Assembly (NCBI RefSeq): GCF_009900745.1
Contig: NZ_WXVU01000008.1
Location: 62,001 to 126,000 of the forward strand
Source of the DNA: Chryseobacterium sp. c4a
GTDB taxonomy: Bacteria > Bacteroidota > Bacteroidia > Flavobacteriales > Weeksellaceae
Length of the DNA stretch: 64,000 bases
Direction: 5' to 3'
Shown: in pieces, positions 1-10,200 of the stretch
Layout of the letters: every line of letters starts with the position of its first letter
How positions within the stretch are numbered: the first letter of the stretch is position 1
Notes under the pieces: model-generated
Databases searched by the model: none
What the model saw: the letters and a program-made list of their open reading frames with translations, nothing else
Told to the model about the DNA's origin: nothing
Made by a program: the position numbers and the translations under genes

Positions 1-650
1 TTCAGAACTTCAGGGCTTAGGAATAATCCATTTTCATCCAGATTTTCAGAAAAAGGAATATTAATGGCTCCCGGAATATGCCCTGCAACCAAATCAATAG
101 GCTCAGATTCTCCTCTGTATCTGTAGGAATCCCTTACGTCAACGACTGTAGAAGAATTACTTTTCAATTCATTCTCAACATCTTCTAGGGTTGAAAGAGG
201 CAGAGACCATTTTTCTTTTTTAATCAGTTCGGTCTTATCAAATGACTCTTCTCCAGATGAAAATTCTATAATATTCTTTTCTGCAGCCTGTATTCCCCCA
301 TCCAAAAGCTGTACGTTTTCAATTCCAAAGGATTTTAACATCCACCAAGCTCTTGCAGCCGCATTTGAACCGTTTTTATCATCATATACCACGATATGAG
401 AATCTTCAGCAATCCCAAGATGAGCAAGGGTTTCTGCAAATTTCTCCAGGGTTGGAAGCGGATGTCTTCCTCCGAAAGCAGCATCATCTCCTATTTCAGC
501 CAAATCTTTATCCAGATCAATGAATCTTGCTCCTTTGATATGTTTTTCAAGATAATTTTGCTTTACATCTTTACCCGTTCTTGCGTCAAGAATGATGAGG
601 TTATGGGTTGAAAGGTTTTTTAATTCTGAAGGTGAGATTATTGGAGACAT
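1..650 (-). CDS. Sulfurtransferase with rhodanese domains (partial, C-terminus outside window)
   Basis: Translation of the minus strand from the ATG at 650 gives an open frame to the window edge, 216 residues. It begins MSPIISPSELKNL and contains a first rhodanese domain (LIILDAR, then GARFIDLD, VVYDDKNGSNAAARAWWML and LLDGG) and the start of a second one (VVDVRDSYRYRG, GHIPGAINIPF). This is the two-domain layout of thiosulfate or 3-mercaptopyruvate sulfurtransferases, which move sulfane sulfur through a catalytic cysteine. That cysteine lies in the second domain, beyond the window, so the substrate class cannot be decided here. It is the last gene of a minus-strand group, 8 nt after the exported protein at 659-1264. 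Confidence 0.9.
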   Translation of the reverse strand, partial: MSPIISPSELKNLSTHNLIILDARTGKDVKQNYLEKHIKGARFIDLDKDLAEIGDDAAFGGRHPLPTLEKFAETLAHLGIAEDSHIVVYDDKNGSNAAARAWWMLKSFGIENVQLLDGGIQAAEKNIIEFSSGEESFDKTELIKKEKWSLPLSTLEDVENELKSNSSTVVDVRDSYRYRGESEPIDLVAGHIPGAINIPFSENLDENGLFLSPEVL

Positions 651-658
651 TTTGTTGA

Positions 659-1264
659 TTAGTTTTTAAAGTTCATCTTTACTGGCATACTATATTTATC
701 AAGCTTGGAAAAACCATTTATACATCTAGGTAATATTTTTTCAATTCTATAAAGTGTTAATTCAATCTGTTTGTTAAAATCATTGTTTTCTCCAGTTGTA
801 TTAACGTTTCTAATATATCCATCAGCTGTTGTGTAAAAAGTAGCAACACTTTCTAATGAACCACCCCCTCCTTCTAAATTTTCATCTGAAACTTTTGAAA
901 CAGTAGGTTTATATTTGGTTTTGACTAGAAGATCAGGCATTTTAAAGTTGCCCTCCATTTCACATTTTAAATATTTTCTGGGCAGTTTAAAGATATCTGA
1001 TCCTAATTCTTCTCCTTTTATTTTTTCAAGTTGAGCATATTCTTCAATTTTCCTTCTTTCAATAATTTTAGCCTCTTCTCTTGCCATAATTTCATTACGC
1101 TCCTTCTTTGTCATATGGGACAATGAGTCTTTAGCTTTCTTCTGATACGAAATCAAGATCGAATCATATTTTTTTTCTAATAATTTCAGCTGTTTTACTT
1201 CATTTAATTGAGCATTTATTATACCCCCCAAAAAAAGAATAAGCAAAAAGAGTAGCTTTTTCAT
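659..1264 (-). CDS. Exported hypothetical protein with TonB-C-terminus-like end
   Basis: 201 residues with a clear Sec signal peptide (MKKLLFLLILFLGGIINA, cut before Q). A charged helical stretch at about 35-90 (rich in K, E and R) suggests coiled coil. The C-terminal 60 residues, with GYIRNVNTTGENNDFNKQIE and a final PVKMNFK strand, resemble the beta-alpha-beta fold of the TonB C-terminal domain. Four more small exported proteins in this window share that ending (24863, 37434, 39411, 41859). It lacks the N-terminal anchor and Pro-rich linker of a real energy transducer, so a periplasmic role unrelated to TonB energy transfer is more likely. Gap to the upstream lyase gene is 3 nt, so they are probably cotranscribed. 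Function unknown. Confidence 0.8.
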   Translation of the reverse strand: MKKLLFLLILFLGGIINAQLNEVKQLKLLEKKYDSILISYQKKAKDSLSHMTKKERNEIMAREEAKIIERRKIEEYAQLEKIKGEELGSDIFKLPRKYLKCEMEGNFKMPDLLVKTKYKPTVSKVSDENLEGGGGSLESVATFYTTADGYIRNVNTTGENNDFNKQIELTLYRIEKILPRCINGFSKLDKYSMPVKMNFKN

Positions 1265-1267
1265 ATT

Positions 1268-2116
1268 TTAAAAATGGAAAATATCTTTCGCTTTATTATA
1301 AGAGCTTTCAAAGTTTAAAAGATTCAACTTGTGCTCTGCTTTTTCAACACTCATAAAGTTGATCACCTGTTCTGTAGGCATATTCCCTACCAAATCATCT
1401 TTAGCCATTGGGCAACCGCCAATTCCTTTGATGGCACTATCAAATCTTCTGCAACCTTGATCATAAGCGGCTTTCAATTTTGAGTAAGAATCTTCATAAC
1501 GGTTATGGAAATGCCCTCCGAAATTGATCTCAGGATATTTTGAAGGAATTTTTTCAAATAAAAGGGCAATTGTTTCAGGCGTTGCCACTCCTGTTGTATC
1601 GGAAAGAAGAATATCTTTAACTCCAATATCTGAAAATCTTTGTGCCCATTGATCTACATCCTCCCAGTTCCACATTTCACCATACGGATTTCCAAAAGCC
1701 ATGGAGAAATAAATGTTCAGTTGTTTTCCTTCAGTTTTTACCAGTTCAAGCATTTTAACGATCTCTTCAAAAGCTTCTTCCTGACTTTTATTGGTATTTC
1801 TATGCTGAAACGTTTCAGAAATAGAGAAAGGGAACCCCAGAATATCCACAGACTGGTGCTTTAACGCTTTTTCAGCCCCTCTATAGTTTCCGATAATAGC
1901 AGAAACTTTGGTTTTGGAACGGGATTTATCGATATTCTCGGCTACTTCGTCAGAGTCAGCCATCTGGGGAATTGCTTTTGGAGAAACAAAACTCAGACAA
2001 TCCAATACATCAAAGCCAACATCCATTAAGGAGTTGATATAATCTATTTTTTTATCAGTAGGGATAAACTCTCCCCATCCCTGCATTGCATCTCTAGGAC
2101 ATTCGGTAAGAAACAT
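1268..2116 (-). CDS. Hydroxymethylglutaryl-CoA lyase
   Basis: 282 residues, the usual length for HMG-CoA lyase, which splits HMG-CoA into acetyl-CoA and acetoacetate in leucine degradation. The N-terminal ECPRDAMQG carries the catalytic Arg8-Asp9 pair of the family, GGHFHNRYED holds the metal-binding His202 and His204, and GGCP at 233-236 contains the conserved active-site Cys235. The TIM-barrel signature SDTTGVATP is present around 172. The metal-ligand and Cys motifs separate it from isopropylmalate and citramalate synthases, which are longer. It is the first gene of the minus-strand group. The 770 bp upstream, shared with the large plus-strand cluster, carries no other convincing gene. Confidence 0.93.
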   Translation of the reverse strand: MFLTECPRDAMQGWGEFIPTDKKIDYINSLMDVGFDVLDCLSFVSPKAIPQMADSDEVAENIDKSRSKTKVSAIIGNYRGAEKALKHQSVDILGFPFSISETFQHRNTNKSQEEAFEEIVKMLELVKTEGKQLNIYFSMAFGNPYGEMWNWEDVDQWAQRFSDIGVKDILLSDTTGVATPETIALLFEKIPSKYPEINFGGHFHNRYEDSYSKLKAAYDQGCRRFDSAIKGIGGCPMAKDDLVGNMPTEQVINFMSVEKAEHKLNLLNFESSYNKAKDIFHF

Positions 2117-2888
2117 TTTTACTTTTTGATTTTCTCAAATATAATAAAACTAAACTACTTAGTATACTGTACATACAAATCTAACATTATTTTGATTTTC
2201 AAAGTTTTATATCCGATTTATAATTTCAATCACTGATATTCTATTACCCGGAAGCGATTTAAAGCAACGGATTTGGTTAATTATGGGCAGACTGATGCTT
2301 GCATTCCTCTACAAAACAGCCATTTTATTACAATGAAACACTCTATTTTCATTACTCAATTGATTTTTTTTTCATTCAAAAAAATAACACGTCAAGTTTT
2401 GGCGCTTTACCATTATAGTTTTACCTCAGACAAAAACAAAGAGATTATCATTGAGCAAATAAACATTTCTTCACACCAATTTAACTTATTAATAAGCAAA
2501 AAGTTAAAGTTATTACAAAATTGCATTTCACTCAATGAAGACCTTTTTTGAATAAAGTAATTTAATATATTGATTTAACCAAAAACAAAATTAACGCATG
2601 AAGAACACACCAATAACAAATTCTCACTCTACAGAAAAATAACTCTGTATTTTTTTAATCATTGCATCTGTATTTTTCACTCCTCATTTTTAAAGTTTTA
2701 ATAAACTTTTTTTAAACCCGATTTCATATAGATACGCAATTGATTTCACAGACTAAGGTGTTGTATTCCATAGGACAACATCTAAGGAAAATATTACTGA
2801 TAAATTAAAATATGATATACCATTGTAAATCTTAGCTTAAGACCGTATCCATTTTTATTTTATCAAAACATTATTAATACTTAATTAA
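2117..2888. other. Gene-poor divergent intergenic region
   Basis: About 770 bp of very AT-rich DNA between the divergent lyase gene and the large-protein cluster. A short open frame at 2273-2551 opens with TTG, has no recognisable domain and looks like chance. I see no tRNA, repeat or clean TAnnTTTG promoter close to 2889. The promoters for both flanking operons must lie here. Confidence 0.6.
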
Positions 2889-5800
2889 ATGACAAACAAT
2901 ACAAAAGATATAAATTCTTATTTCTTCACCGATGAGTCCTTTACTCAAGGGACTAAGTCTTTTGGACCAATTGACTCCAACCGATTTCAAATTACGACCA
3001 CCATCCAAGGCGCATTGAATGCATATGCTGTGACGAGTGGAATATTATTATTTGGAATGCAGGAAGGATCTACAGACAAAATTAACATTCTCTTAAAACC
3101 TATAGAAGACGTAGGATTAGGAGTCAAAATTAAATATTTTGTATATAGAGGAATCACGGCCTCTGACATTTTTAAAAATCTGACAGGCACTCCTTTAGTT
3201 AACGACAGTAGTAGTCTCGCATTTGTTACCAAAGCATGCCAGGCTTATACAGCTTTTCACCAGACTATTGATGGCTTTGAAGGATCTCAAATAGGCCTAG
3301 TAAGTGGTACTAGTGGAACCAATACTGAAATCATTAAAAATTTTTTCAGTAAGGGCAGCTATAATTTATTACGAGTTGCAGCAGGTACATTGTTAGGTAA
3401 ATTTTCGGCTGGAGCAGGTGGATTTGAAATTGTACTTGATGACGGAGATTATACACAGGTAAAATTAGGCCCTGCACCAGATTTCATTCCTGAATTAAAG
3501 TCCGACACCGGATTAGATTTTAATCGATCTTTTATCACTGCCAAAGAAACTATTTTAAATACAAATAAAGACACAAGCAATTTGAATCTTCCTGGTGTAT
3601 TTGGTGCATCAAAAAATAATAACTTGGAGGCAAAGATATTCAGAGAGAGTATCTACAATTTTATAGACCCTGTCGCCTTTTATGGCTCCCATATAATAGA
3701 GGATACAGACCGTAAAGGTACCATTAAAGTTGGAGGAACGAATGCTTCCTATTCTTCCAAAAATGATATTTATAATAACCTTATCTTCAAATTCAAAAAT
3801 AAGAATACGGCATATATTTATATCAAAGGAAAAAGAAACCGAAGTTTAAATTTTTATGACAGCACCAATACAGTAAAAATTAGATCTGCACCTCAGAATA
3901 TAAGCGATCCTAACTGGCCAATTATTGTATTTTCCGAAAACCCTTCTACTAATGGTTTTGATATGGAAATTACCAATTCAACCCTGATGGCTTCCGTTAA
4001 AAGTACTTCCTATTTAAAAATAAAACCAGATAATAATGGTAATATTTCTAATGATTTTGATGCGGGATACTTGATCCCTAGATTTAAAGGATCCTATTTG
4101 TTGCCATTTATTCTAGAAACTGGAGGTAATAAAATTATTAGCAGCCTGATTTATATGAATTATAATGCTATTCCGGAAAAAACTGATATTTTATTTGGGC
4201 CTGTAAACCTTAGCTCAATTTTTGAAAGAGCTGACTTTACCAATAAAAAAGGCGCTGCCATCAACCATTTAAGCTCTGTTCTGGTAAAAGAGAATGGCGA
4301 CAGTAGTCTTTATCATACAAAAATTGTCTTAGACGGCTATCTTGCGGACTATAATCCTTCTGGTATCCCTGCAGATCTTACAACAACATTAAGAACCTAT
4401 ATCCTAACTCCTCAGGAGACTACCCAGGAATTTGATGCTAATGCCAAGACCGACCTTACAGCAGCATACTACTGTAGTAGTACATCTGATGAATATATAA
4501 AAGCTGTTTATAACACAGGGGATATTTGGAAAGGAACTATAAAAGATGGAACAAAAACAATCACCAGTTTATTGTACCGTAGAAGCTCTTTTGAAGAAAA
4601 GATTCCTGTATTTCAGATAGGGATTTCACAGGATGATTATAACAAGCTTATTAACAATGTTTATACAATAGATGTTAATGCTACTAATTTTTTCTTTAAT
4701 TTAGAAGATATTACCCCTTTATCTTCAAGCTTTATGAAATATAAGCTAAAAATACAATTTGATAAGAGTGATGGAACATTGGGAATAACCTCTGATACCC
4801 CCGCTAATTATGTTATTGTATATACAATTGACGGAGCTTTTTTCTTTAGTGAGCAATATTCTGCAAGCTTCACTAATTATAAAGAATTTCCAAAGGTAAC
4901 TGCTGAGTTTTTACCAAGAGATAATTATGTGGGAGAATTTGGTTTTGACTGGTTGAGAAAGGGGGATATCGACGGAACAATTATGGATAAACCATTTAAT
5001 AAGATTATTGCAGAGAATTTCACCAATGTTACCCCTCCTGTACCAGAAAAAGATGGAAATGTATTTGGTGGCTTATATAAATTTAAATTAGCAAAATATT
5101 TGCAGCTAAAAAACAGAAGTTATCAATCAATTCCTGTTAATTGGAAATTAACTACTGAAGGAGCTGATTATGAAAAAGATTTTAGTATTTCTTATTTAAA
5201 TTTATACAGATTTGGAATTACTCCTAACCCAAGGGCACAATTGAGATTATTAATCCGAGCTAATCAGACATTATCCAGATTTTATATTAAATATCCAAAA
5301 GATCTATTTGCAATACGCTTGACTGATGGTTTGGTTACTCCAGATACTAATCCTATTGATTCTACAGGTCAGTTTAGGCTTCTTACAATACCATCCACAC
5401 AGCTTCCCGCTGTTAATACTAGAAAATTGATTAATCTTGAAATAGAAAATTTAGCTAATATATCAAAAGATACAGAAATCACTATTCATAACGAAACGGA
5501 TGAGCTATGTGGAAAAATTGTGGTGGTAAAGAACGATGAAGTACTTAGTAAAAAAATACAAATCGTGCAATTTAAAGACAATATGCCTAATAGCGTAAAC
5601 ACATTGTCTGCCCAAGATGCTAAAGTGAGAGGAATTCCAAATATTGATTTCTTCTTAAAACACGCCAATATAAAAGTAGATTATGAACCCTATATGGTAA
5701 TAGATATTACCAGCGATGCTAATTTTAGTCCACTTCATCAGCCAAACCCACTTCCCCCTTATACATTAATAAATCCATCAATGGGTACGTCGAATAATGA

Positions 5801-6272
5801 AAATTTAATATCTGAATTTACCATCAATATGACCAATACGACTCCTGTAGGAAATGCTTCCAAAAAAGCCTTTGAAAATCATGTAGGAGCAGCCCTTAAA
5901 AATTACAGAAATCATCTCATCATGTGCTATACAGACAGAGCATCCAATACAAATACAAAAGGTTTTGCCCATGATGAAAAGTTTATGTTTATTCCAAAAG
6001 ATATTCCCATTGATGCCTACGCTCATGAAGTCTATCACGCTCTTGGTATTCCTCATACTTTTGATAATAGCGCAGAATACGTTTACATGCATGGACTGTA
6101 TAGCTCATTAAATAATACTACCCATAGCCTTACTACTCCTACAAACCCATTTGCCACCAATTATGGAAAGAATGATATCAGTGATAATCTAATGGACTAT
6201 TTTATCACAAGAAAAACGACTTACAAATGGCAGTGGGATATTATGAGAAAAAAAATAAGAGAAATTAAATAA
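2889..6272 (+). CDS. Large protein with C-terminal metzincin-type zinc peptidase site
   Basis: 1127 residues. There is no signal peptide: the N-terminus is polar (MTNNTKDINSYFF). Most of the length is beta-rich and I do not recognise it. Near the C-terminus HEVYHALGIPH (His1046, Glu1047, His1050, His1056) matches the HExxHxxGxxH zinc site of metzincins, and NLMDYF with Met1102 is placed like a Met-turn about 46 residues later. This is seen directly; a metallopeptidase function is inferred from it. It opens a four-gene plus-strand block (gaps of 21, 58 and 6 nt). Without a signal peptide it may act in the cytoplasm or leave by a non-Sec route. Roles such as self-processing, effector, or processing of the giant neighbours are only possibilities. 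Confidence 0.75.
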   Translation: MTNNTKDINSYFFTDESFTQGTKSFGPIDSNRFQITTTIQGALNAYAVTSGILLFGMQEGSTDKINILLKPIEDVGLGVKIKYFVYRGITASDIFKNLTGTPLVNDSSSLAFVTKACQAYTAFHQTIDGFEGSQIGLVSGTSGTNTEIIKNFFSKGSYNLLRVAAGTLLGKFSAGAGGFEIVLDDGDYTQVKLGPAPDFIPELKSDTGLDFNRSFITAKETILNTNKDTSNLNLPGVFGASKNNNLEAKIFRESIYNFIDPVAFYGSHIIEDTDRKGTIKVGGTNASYSSKNDIYNNLIFKFKNKNTAYIYIKGKRNRSLNFYDSTNTVKIRSAPQNISDPNWPIIVFSENPSTNGFDMEITNSTLMASVKSTSYLKIKPDNNGNISNDFDAGYLIPRFKGSYLLPFILETGGNKIISSLIYMNYNAIPEKTDILFGPVNLSSIFERADFTNKKGAAINHLSSVLVKENGDSSLYHTKIVLDGYLADYNPSGIPADLTTTLRTYILTPQETTQEFDANAKTDLTAAYYCSSTSDEYIKAVYNTGDIWKGTIKDGTKTITSLLYRRSSFEEKIPVFQIGISQDDYNKLINNVYTIDVNATNFFFNLEDITPLSSSFMKYKLKIQFDKSDGTLGITSDTPANYVIVYTIDGAFFFSEQYSASFTNYKEFPKVTAEFLPRDNYVGEFGFDWLRKGDIDGTIMDKPFNKIIAENFTNVTPPVPEKDGNVFGGLYKFKLAKYLQLKNRSYQSIPVNWKLTTEGADYEKDFSISYLNLYRFGITPNPRAQLRLLIRANQTLSRFYIKYPKDLFAIRLTDGLVTPDTNPIDSTGQFRLLTIPSTQLPAVNTRKLINLEIENLANISKDTEITIHNETDELCGKIVVVKNDEVLSKKIQIVQFKDNMPNSVNTLSAQDAKVRGIPNIDFFLKHANIKVDYEPYMVIDITSDANFSPLHQPNPLPPYTLINPSMGTSNNENLISEFTINMTNTTPVGNASKKAFENHVGAALKNYRNHLIMCYTDRASNTNTKGFAHDEKFMFIPKDIPIDAYAHEVYHALGIPHTFDNSAEYVYMHGLYSSLNNTTHSLTTPTNPFATNYGKNDISDNLMDYFITRKTTYKWQWDIMRKKIREIK

Positions 6273-6293
6273 ATTATAAACCTATATCCTAAT

Positions 6294-7184
6294 ATGAAAA
6301 ATACACTTATTATACTATTTACATTTAATTGTGTACTATTCTCATGTCAGCATACCAAAACCTCAAAATTAAAAAAAATGAAATTTTTTGATAAAGAACT
6401 TACAATTCCGGATATAAATAAGAACTCTGAAAAACTATCTTCTGGTGAATTAAAAACTATTGAAAATAAAAATAAAATAGAAGTAGAGAGGACTAAAATT
6501 AAAAGAAAAGAAATTCAAAGCCTGCAAAATCATGATGTTTTACCGGACACTGTTTACATCAAGTCTACAGCACTTAATGCAGATAATAATGTTACTGAAT
6601 ATTTTTTCAATAATCAAACAAAGGACTTTGGAATTAATACTTATTTCGACAGTGACCCTCTTTTGCAGGATCAGGCTCTGCGCGATTCATATATCAATGC
6701 GCAACCTATGAAATTTTTGTTAAGTAAAACATATTATTCCAATGGTAATTTAAAAACTAAAAGGCTGACTTTCAGTTCCGTTATCATCAAAAATTATGAA
6801 TATGATGAAAAAGGCCTTCTTATAAAAGAAGATGATCTAGCGAAAAGTTCTAAACTTTCAGTGTCAGATATTTTGAAAATTTTAGAAAAAAATGGTATTG
6901 AAATAAATTTTAAAATAAATCGCTTATCTGCATCCGCAAATACCTACTTATATTGTATAAATACGGATAAAGGTAAAATCTGGTATTTACAGCAATACGA
7001 AAACAATCAGGAAAGTATCATTTTTGATGAAACCGGTAAGATCATTAACCAAGTAAGGTATAGTAAAGATCCTGGAAGCTTTGTCGTTTTAAGTGTTCCT
7101 GCATACAGGAATATCTATAAAGATAAATCTATAGAAGAAGCAGAGAAGGAAACCGGTCTTAGGATTTTCCTTATGAAAGAATAA
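6294..7184 (+). CDS. Predicted lipoprotein
   Basis: 296 residues with an SPII signal: the hydrophobic stretch ends in LFSC, so Cys19 would be lipidated (MKNTLIILFTFNCVLFSCQH). A Lys/Glu-rich helical segment follows at about 25-85. The middle (YYSNGNLKTKRL, then NYEYDEKGLLIKED) looks like one or two of the YD/MORN-type beta-hairpins common in Bacteroidota YwqK-like lipoproteins. It lies 21 nt after the metzincin-like gene and 58 nt before the 2289-aa gene. It is the only member of the block with an export signal, so it could anchor an envelope complex. Function unknown. Confidence 0.78.
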   Translation: MKNTLIILFTFNCVLFSCQHTKTSKLKKMKFFDKELTIPDINKNSEKLSSGELKTIENKNKIEVERTKIKRKEIQSLQNHDVLPDTVYIKSTALNADNNVTEYFFNNQTKDFGINTYFDSDPLLQDQALRDSYINAQPMKFLLSKTYYSNGNLKTKRLTFSSVIIKNYEYDEKGLLIKEDDLAKSSKLSVSDILKILEKNGIEINFKINRLSASANTYLYCINTDKGKIWYLQQYENNQESIIFDETGKIINQVRYSKDPGSFVVLSVPAYRNIYKDKSIEEAEKETGLRIFLMKE

Positions 7185-7242
7185 AAACCTCAGAAAATGA
7201 TGGCCAATAATATAGGCTATCAATTCTTAAAAAAAAAATTCC

Positions 7243-10200
7243 ATGCCAACACCAAAACAATATTATCCAAAGTTATCGGATCTGATAACTTTGGACAAGA
7301 TTCCTGCGTCCCTAGAGTTCGTACAGAATCTTTCCCAGCAGATATTCGGTAAAGTTTATTATAAAGACTATCAAACAAGTGTAAGTCCGTTGGGGGATAG
7401 CGCTTTCCACAGCCTAAGTATCGTCACCAAAGAAAGAATAGATTTTAATCTGCCATTCGGTCTTAAGTTTGTTCTTAACAGGGATGCTCAAAACAATGAC
7501 ATCTCATCCTTCCCTGTTACAGTTCAGTATAACTGGCCCGTAATTGGTTATATTTCTCAATTTAATCTTTCCAATTTCTCATTTTCACCTGAAGAAATTT
7601 TCAGAGTTGTTCTGATAAGCTTAAATCTTTCAGAAGAACGTCTGATCACTGAAGCTTTAAAGATTTTTGTAAATACATCAGGAGATCCGATTAATCAATT
7701 TGTAGATGATATCAATTCTAAACTGGGAAGTAGTTTAAATACTCTTATTCCCTATCCTACTTCTTCAAACAGATTAGCTGAAGTTATCCGCTCCATTAAG
7801 CAAGCTTATGGGAAAAGTGCTGCATTTACAATTTTTGCCGCCTATATTTTGATTAACGGAAATATCAATGCTACAAAGAATAATTTAAAGCTATTTTTCA
7901 AAAACCTTCTTCCTGCTGATATTGATCAATATCTGCTTGACATTATCACACCTAAAGCTTTAGTAACTTTAGAAACCACTGCATCTATCGAGTTCCCAAG
8001 AAATATTCTAAAACCTTGGAAAAAAGTAGGCGATGTTTTAACTCCTGAAACAGATCCTAACAAAAAAACTGCCTTTGAATTTGCAAAAGCGCTTTTTTAT
8101 GCAGATACAACAGAAGGAATTGGATATAACCTGGATATTGCAGGAACCTTAAATCCTACCTATTCCGAGATCGGAAATACAGGACTGCTTATTCAGATTG
8201 AAAGGCTGAAGCTTGACCTCAGCAAAACCAAGAACATCCCGGAAGCAGATGCTTATGGATATTCGCCTGATTTTACAGGAGTATATGCGAGAGCTGTTTC
8301 GGTAACACTTCCACCTAAATGGTTTACAAATGCTGATAATCCTGCCGGAAACACCTCTACTACGTTAAGACTGGGAGGTTATGATATGCTGATAGGAACC
8401 GGAGGCGTTTCCGGAACGATCATGCTTGAATCTGTTCCTGTTGCCAATCCCGGAACTTCATTTGAATATTTTAATGATAAGTTTTCTTTTAATTATCCTA
8501 TTGGTCTGTACAGTAAGGATCCTGTTACCCAGGAATCCCAAACACTGACGCTGAATAATTATCAGGAGCTTAAAAATGCACTGCAGCAGATTAATAATAC
8601 CAATAATGGTTCAACCGCTCCATACGAATTTAAGTTTCCGTTATCTTTAAAACCTAACGGACTATCGACTTCATTAACATTTAATAATCCTTCAGCCTAT
8701 CAGACTTATTTGTCTGGTCTTAATAACAATTTTCTATGGAAAAGAGTGGGTGGAGAAAATGGTTTTAAAGTAGGTTTTAAATCGTTTGACATTACATTTA
8801 AACAGAACTCTGTAGTATCTTCCAATATTGCAGGTCGCTTATTCATTCCAAAGTTTACGGATTCACAAGGGCAGCCCGCAACGATAGATGTAAAAGGCCA
8901 CATTGATGGTAACGGAGATTTTTCGCTTACCGCCTCTGCTGTACCTCCTTTTGATCCAACCATCACTTTACCGAACGTATTCAAACTTCATTTAAAGTCT
9001 GTTGAATTAGGAAAAGAAGGCGACAGATTCTATATCGGTGCCTCTGCAGATGTAGAGTTCCTGGGAGTTCTTGGCAACTTACTAAAAGGACAAACTTTAA
9101 GTATTTCGACACTTCGTATTTATAGTGATGGACATATTGACTTCCGCGTAAACGGAGGAAACCTTATCCTTCCTGAACCAATCAAGATCCCAATCGGCCC
9201 TGTAGAAGTATCTGTTACCGCCATCCACTTTGGTTCTCATGAAAGAATGAAAGACGGAAAAATGCGTAAATACAATTACTTTGGCTTTGATGGCGGAGTA
9301 AGTATTGGTCTTGCAGGTCTTGATGCCCGTGGAGACGGAATCAAATATTATTATACAATTGATGACGACGAGGAGAACTGCAAAGCAGGTGGTGATCCAG
9401 CGAAATGTAAACATCATGATTCTTATCTGCATATTCAGACGATCCATGTGGATATGATCATTCCTGCAAATTCCAGCGATCCAAGCGTTTCGATCAAAGG
9501 ATGGCTTTCCGTTCCTGAACCGGGAGAATTCCAGGAATATCAGGGAGGTGTCAGCCTGAAAGTGAAAAACCCTCGTATTGCAGGAGGTGTAGAAATGCGT
9601 TTAGCGCCTAAATATCCGGCTTTTCTTATTGATGCTAATATTGAGTTACCTAACCCAATCGCATTAGGCCCTGTTTCTATTTATGGATTCAGAGGACTAT
9701 TGGGATATCGTTATGTTGCAGAAAAAGAAGCCATTGGAATGACCTCTCAGAATACATGGTACCAATATTATACAGCACCAGAGAGAGGAGTCAATGTCAA
9801 AAAATTCAACCGTCCGGATAAAACGGAACATTATAGTTTCCCTTTCTCATTAGGAGTAGGTGCTATTATTGGAGATACTATGGCTGCCGGAACAATTATT
9901 TCTGCTAATGCCATGCTATTATTGTCATTACCATCCATGGTGATGATAGATGCCAGAATGAAGCTCTTATCATCAAGAGTGAAATTTGCAGACGATCCAC
10001 CATTCTTTGCCTTCTTTATTTTTGGAGACAGCTCGCTGGAGTTTGGATTTGGAGCAGACTATAAATTCCCTGAAAAAACAGGAGATGTTATTAAACTGTA
10101 TGCTGAAATTCAGGCTGGTTTCTTCTTCAACAATCCTTCAGCATGGTATATCAATTTCGGTACCCAGCAGAATCCAATTACAGCAAAACTTCTGAAAGAT

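Noticed and set aside
2273..2551. Possible 92-aa gene in the divergent intergenic region
   Set aside because: TTG start, no domain, AT-rich low-complexity composition and no promoter or terminator around it.
9097..9447. Open frames antisense to the 2289-aa gene (also at 8706, 10470, 13885)
   Set aside because: Shadow frames inside a long coding gene with no domain, signal peptide or start context of their own.
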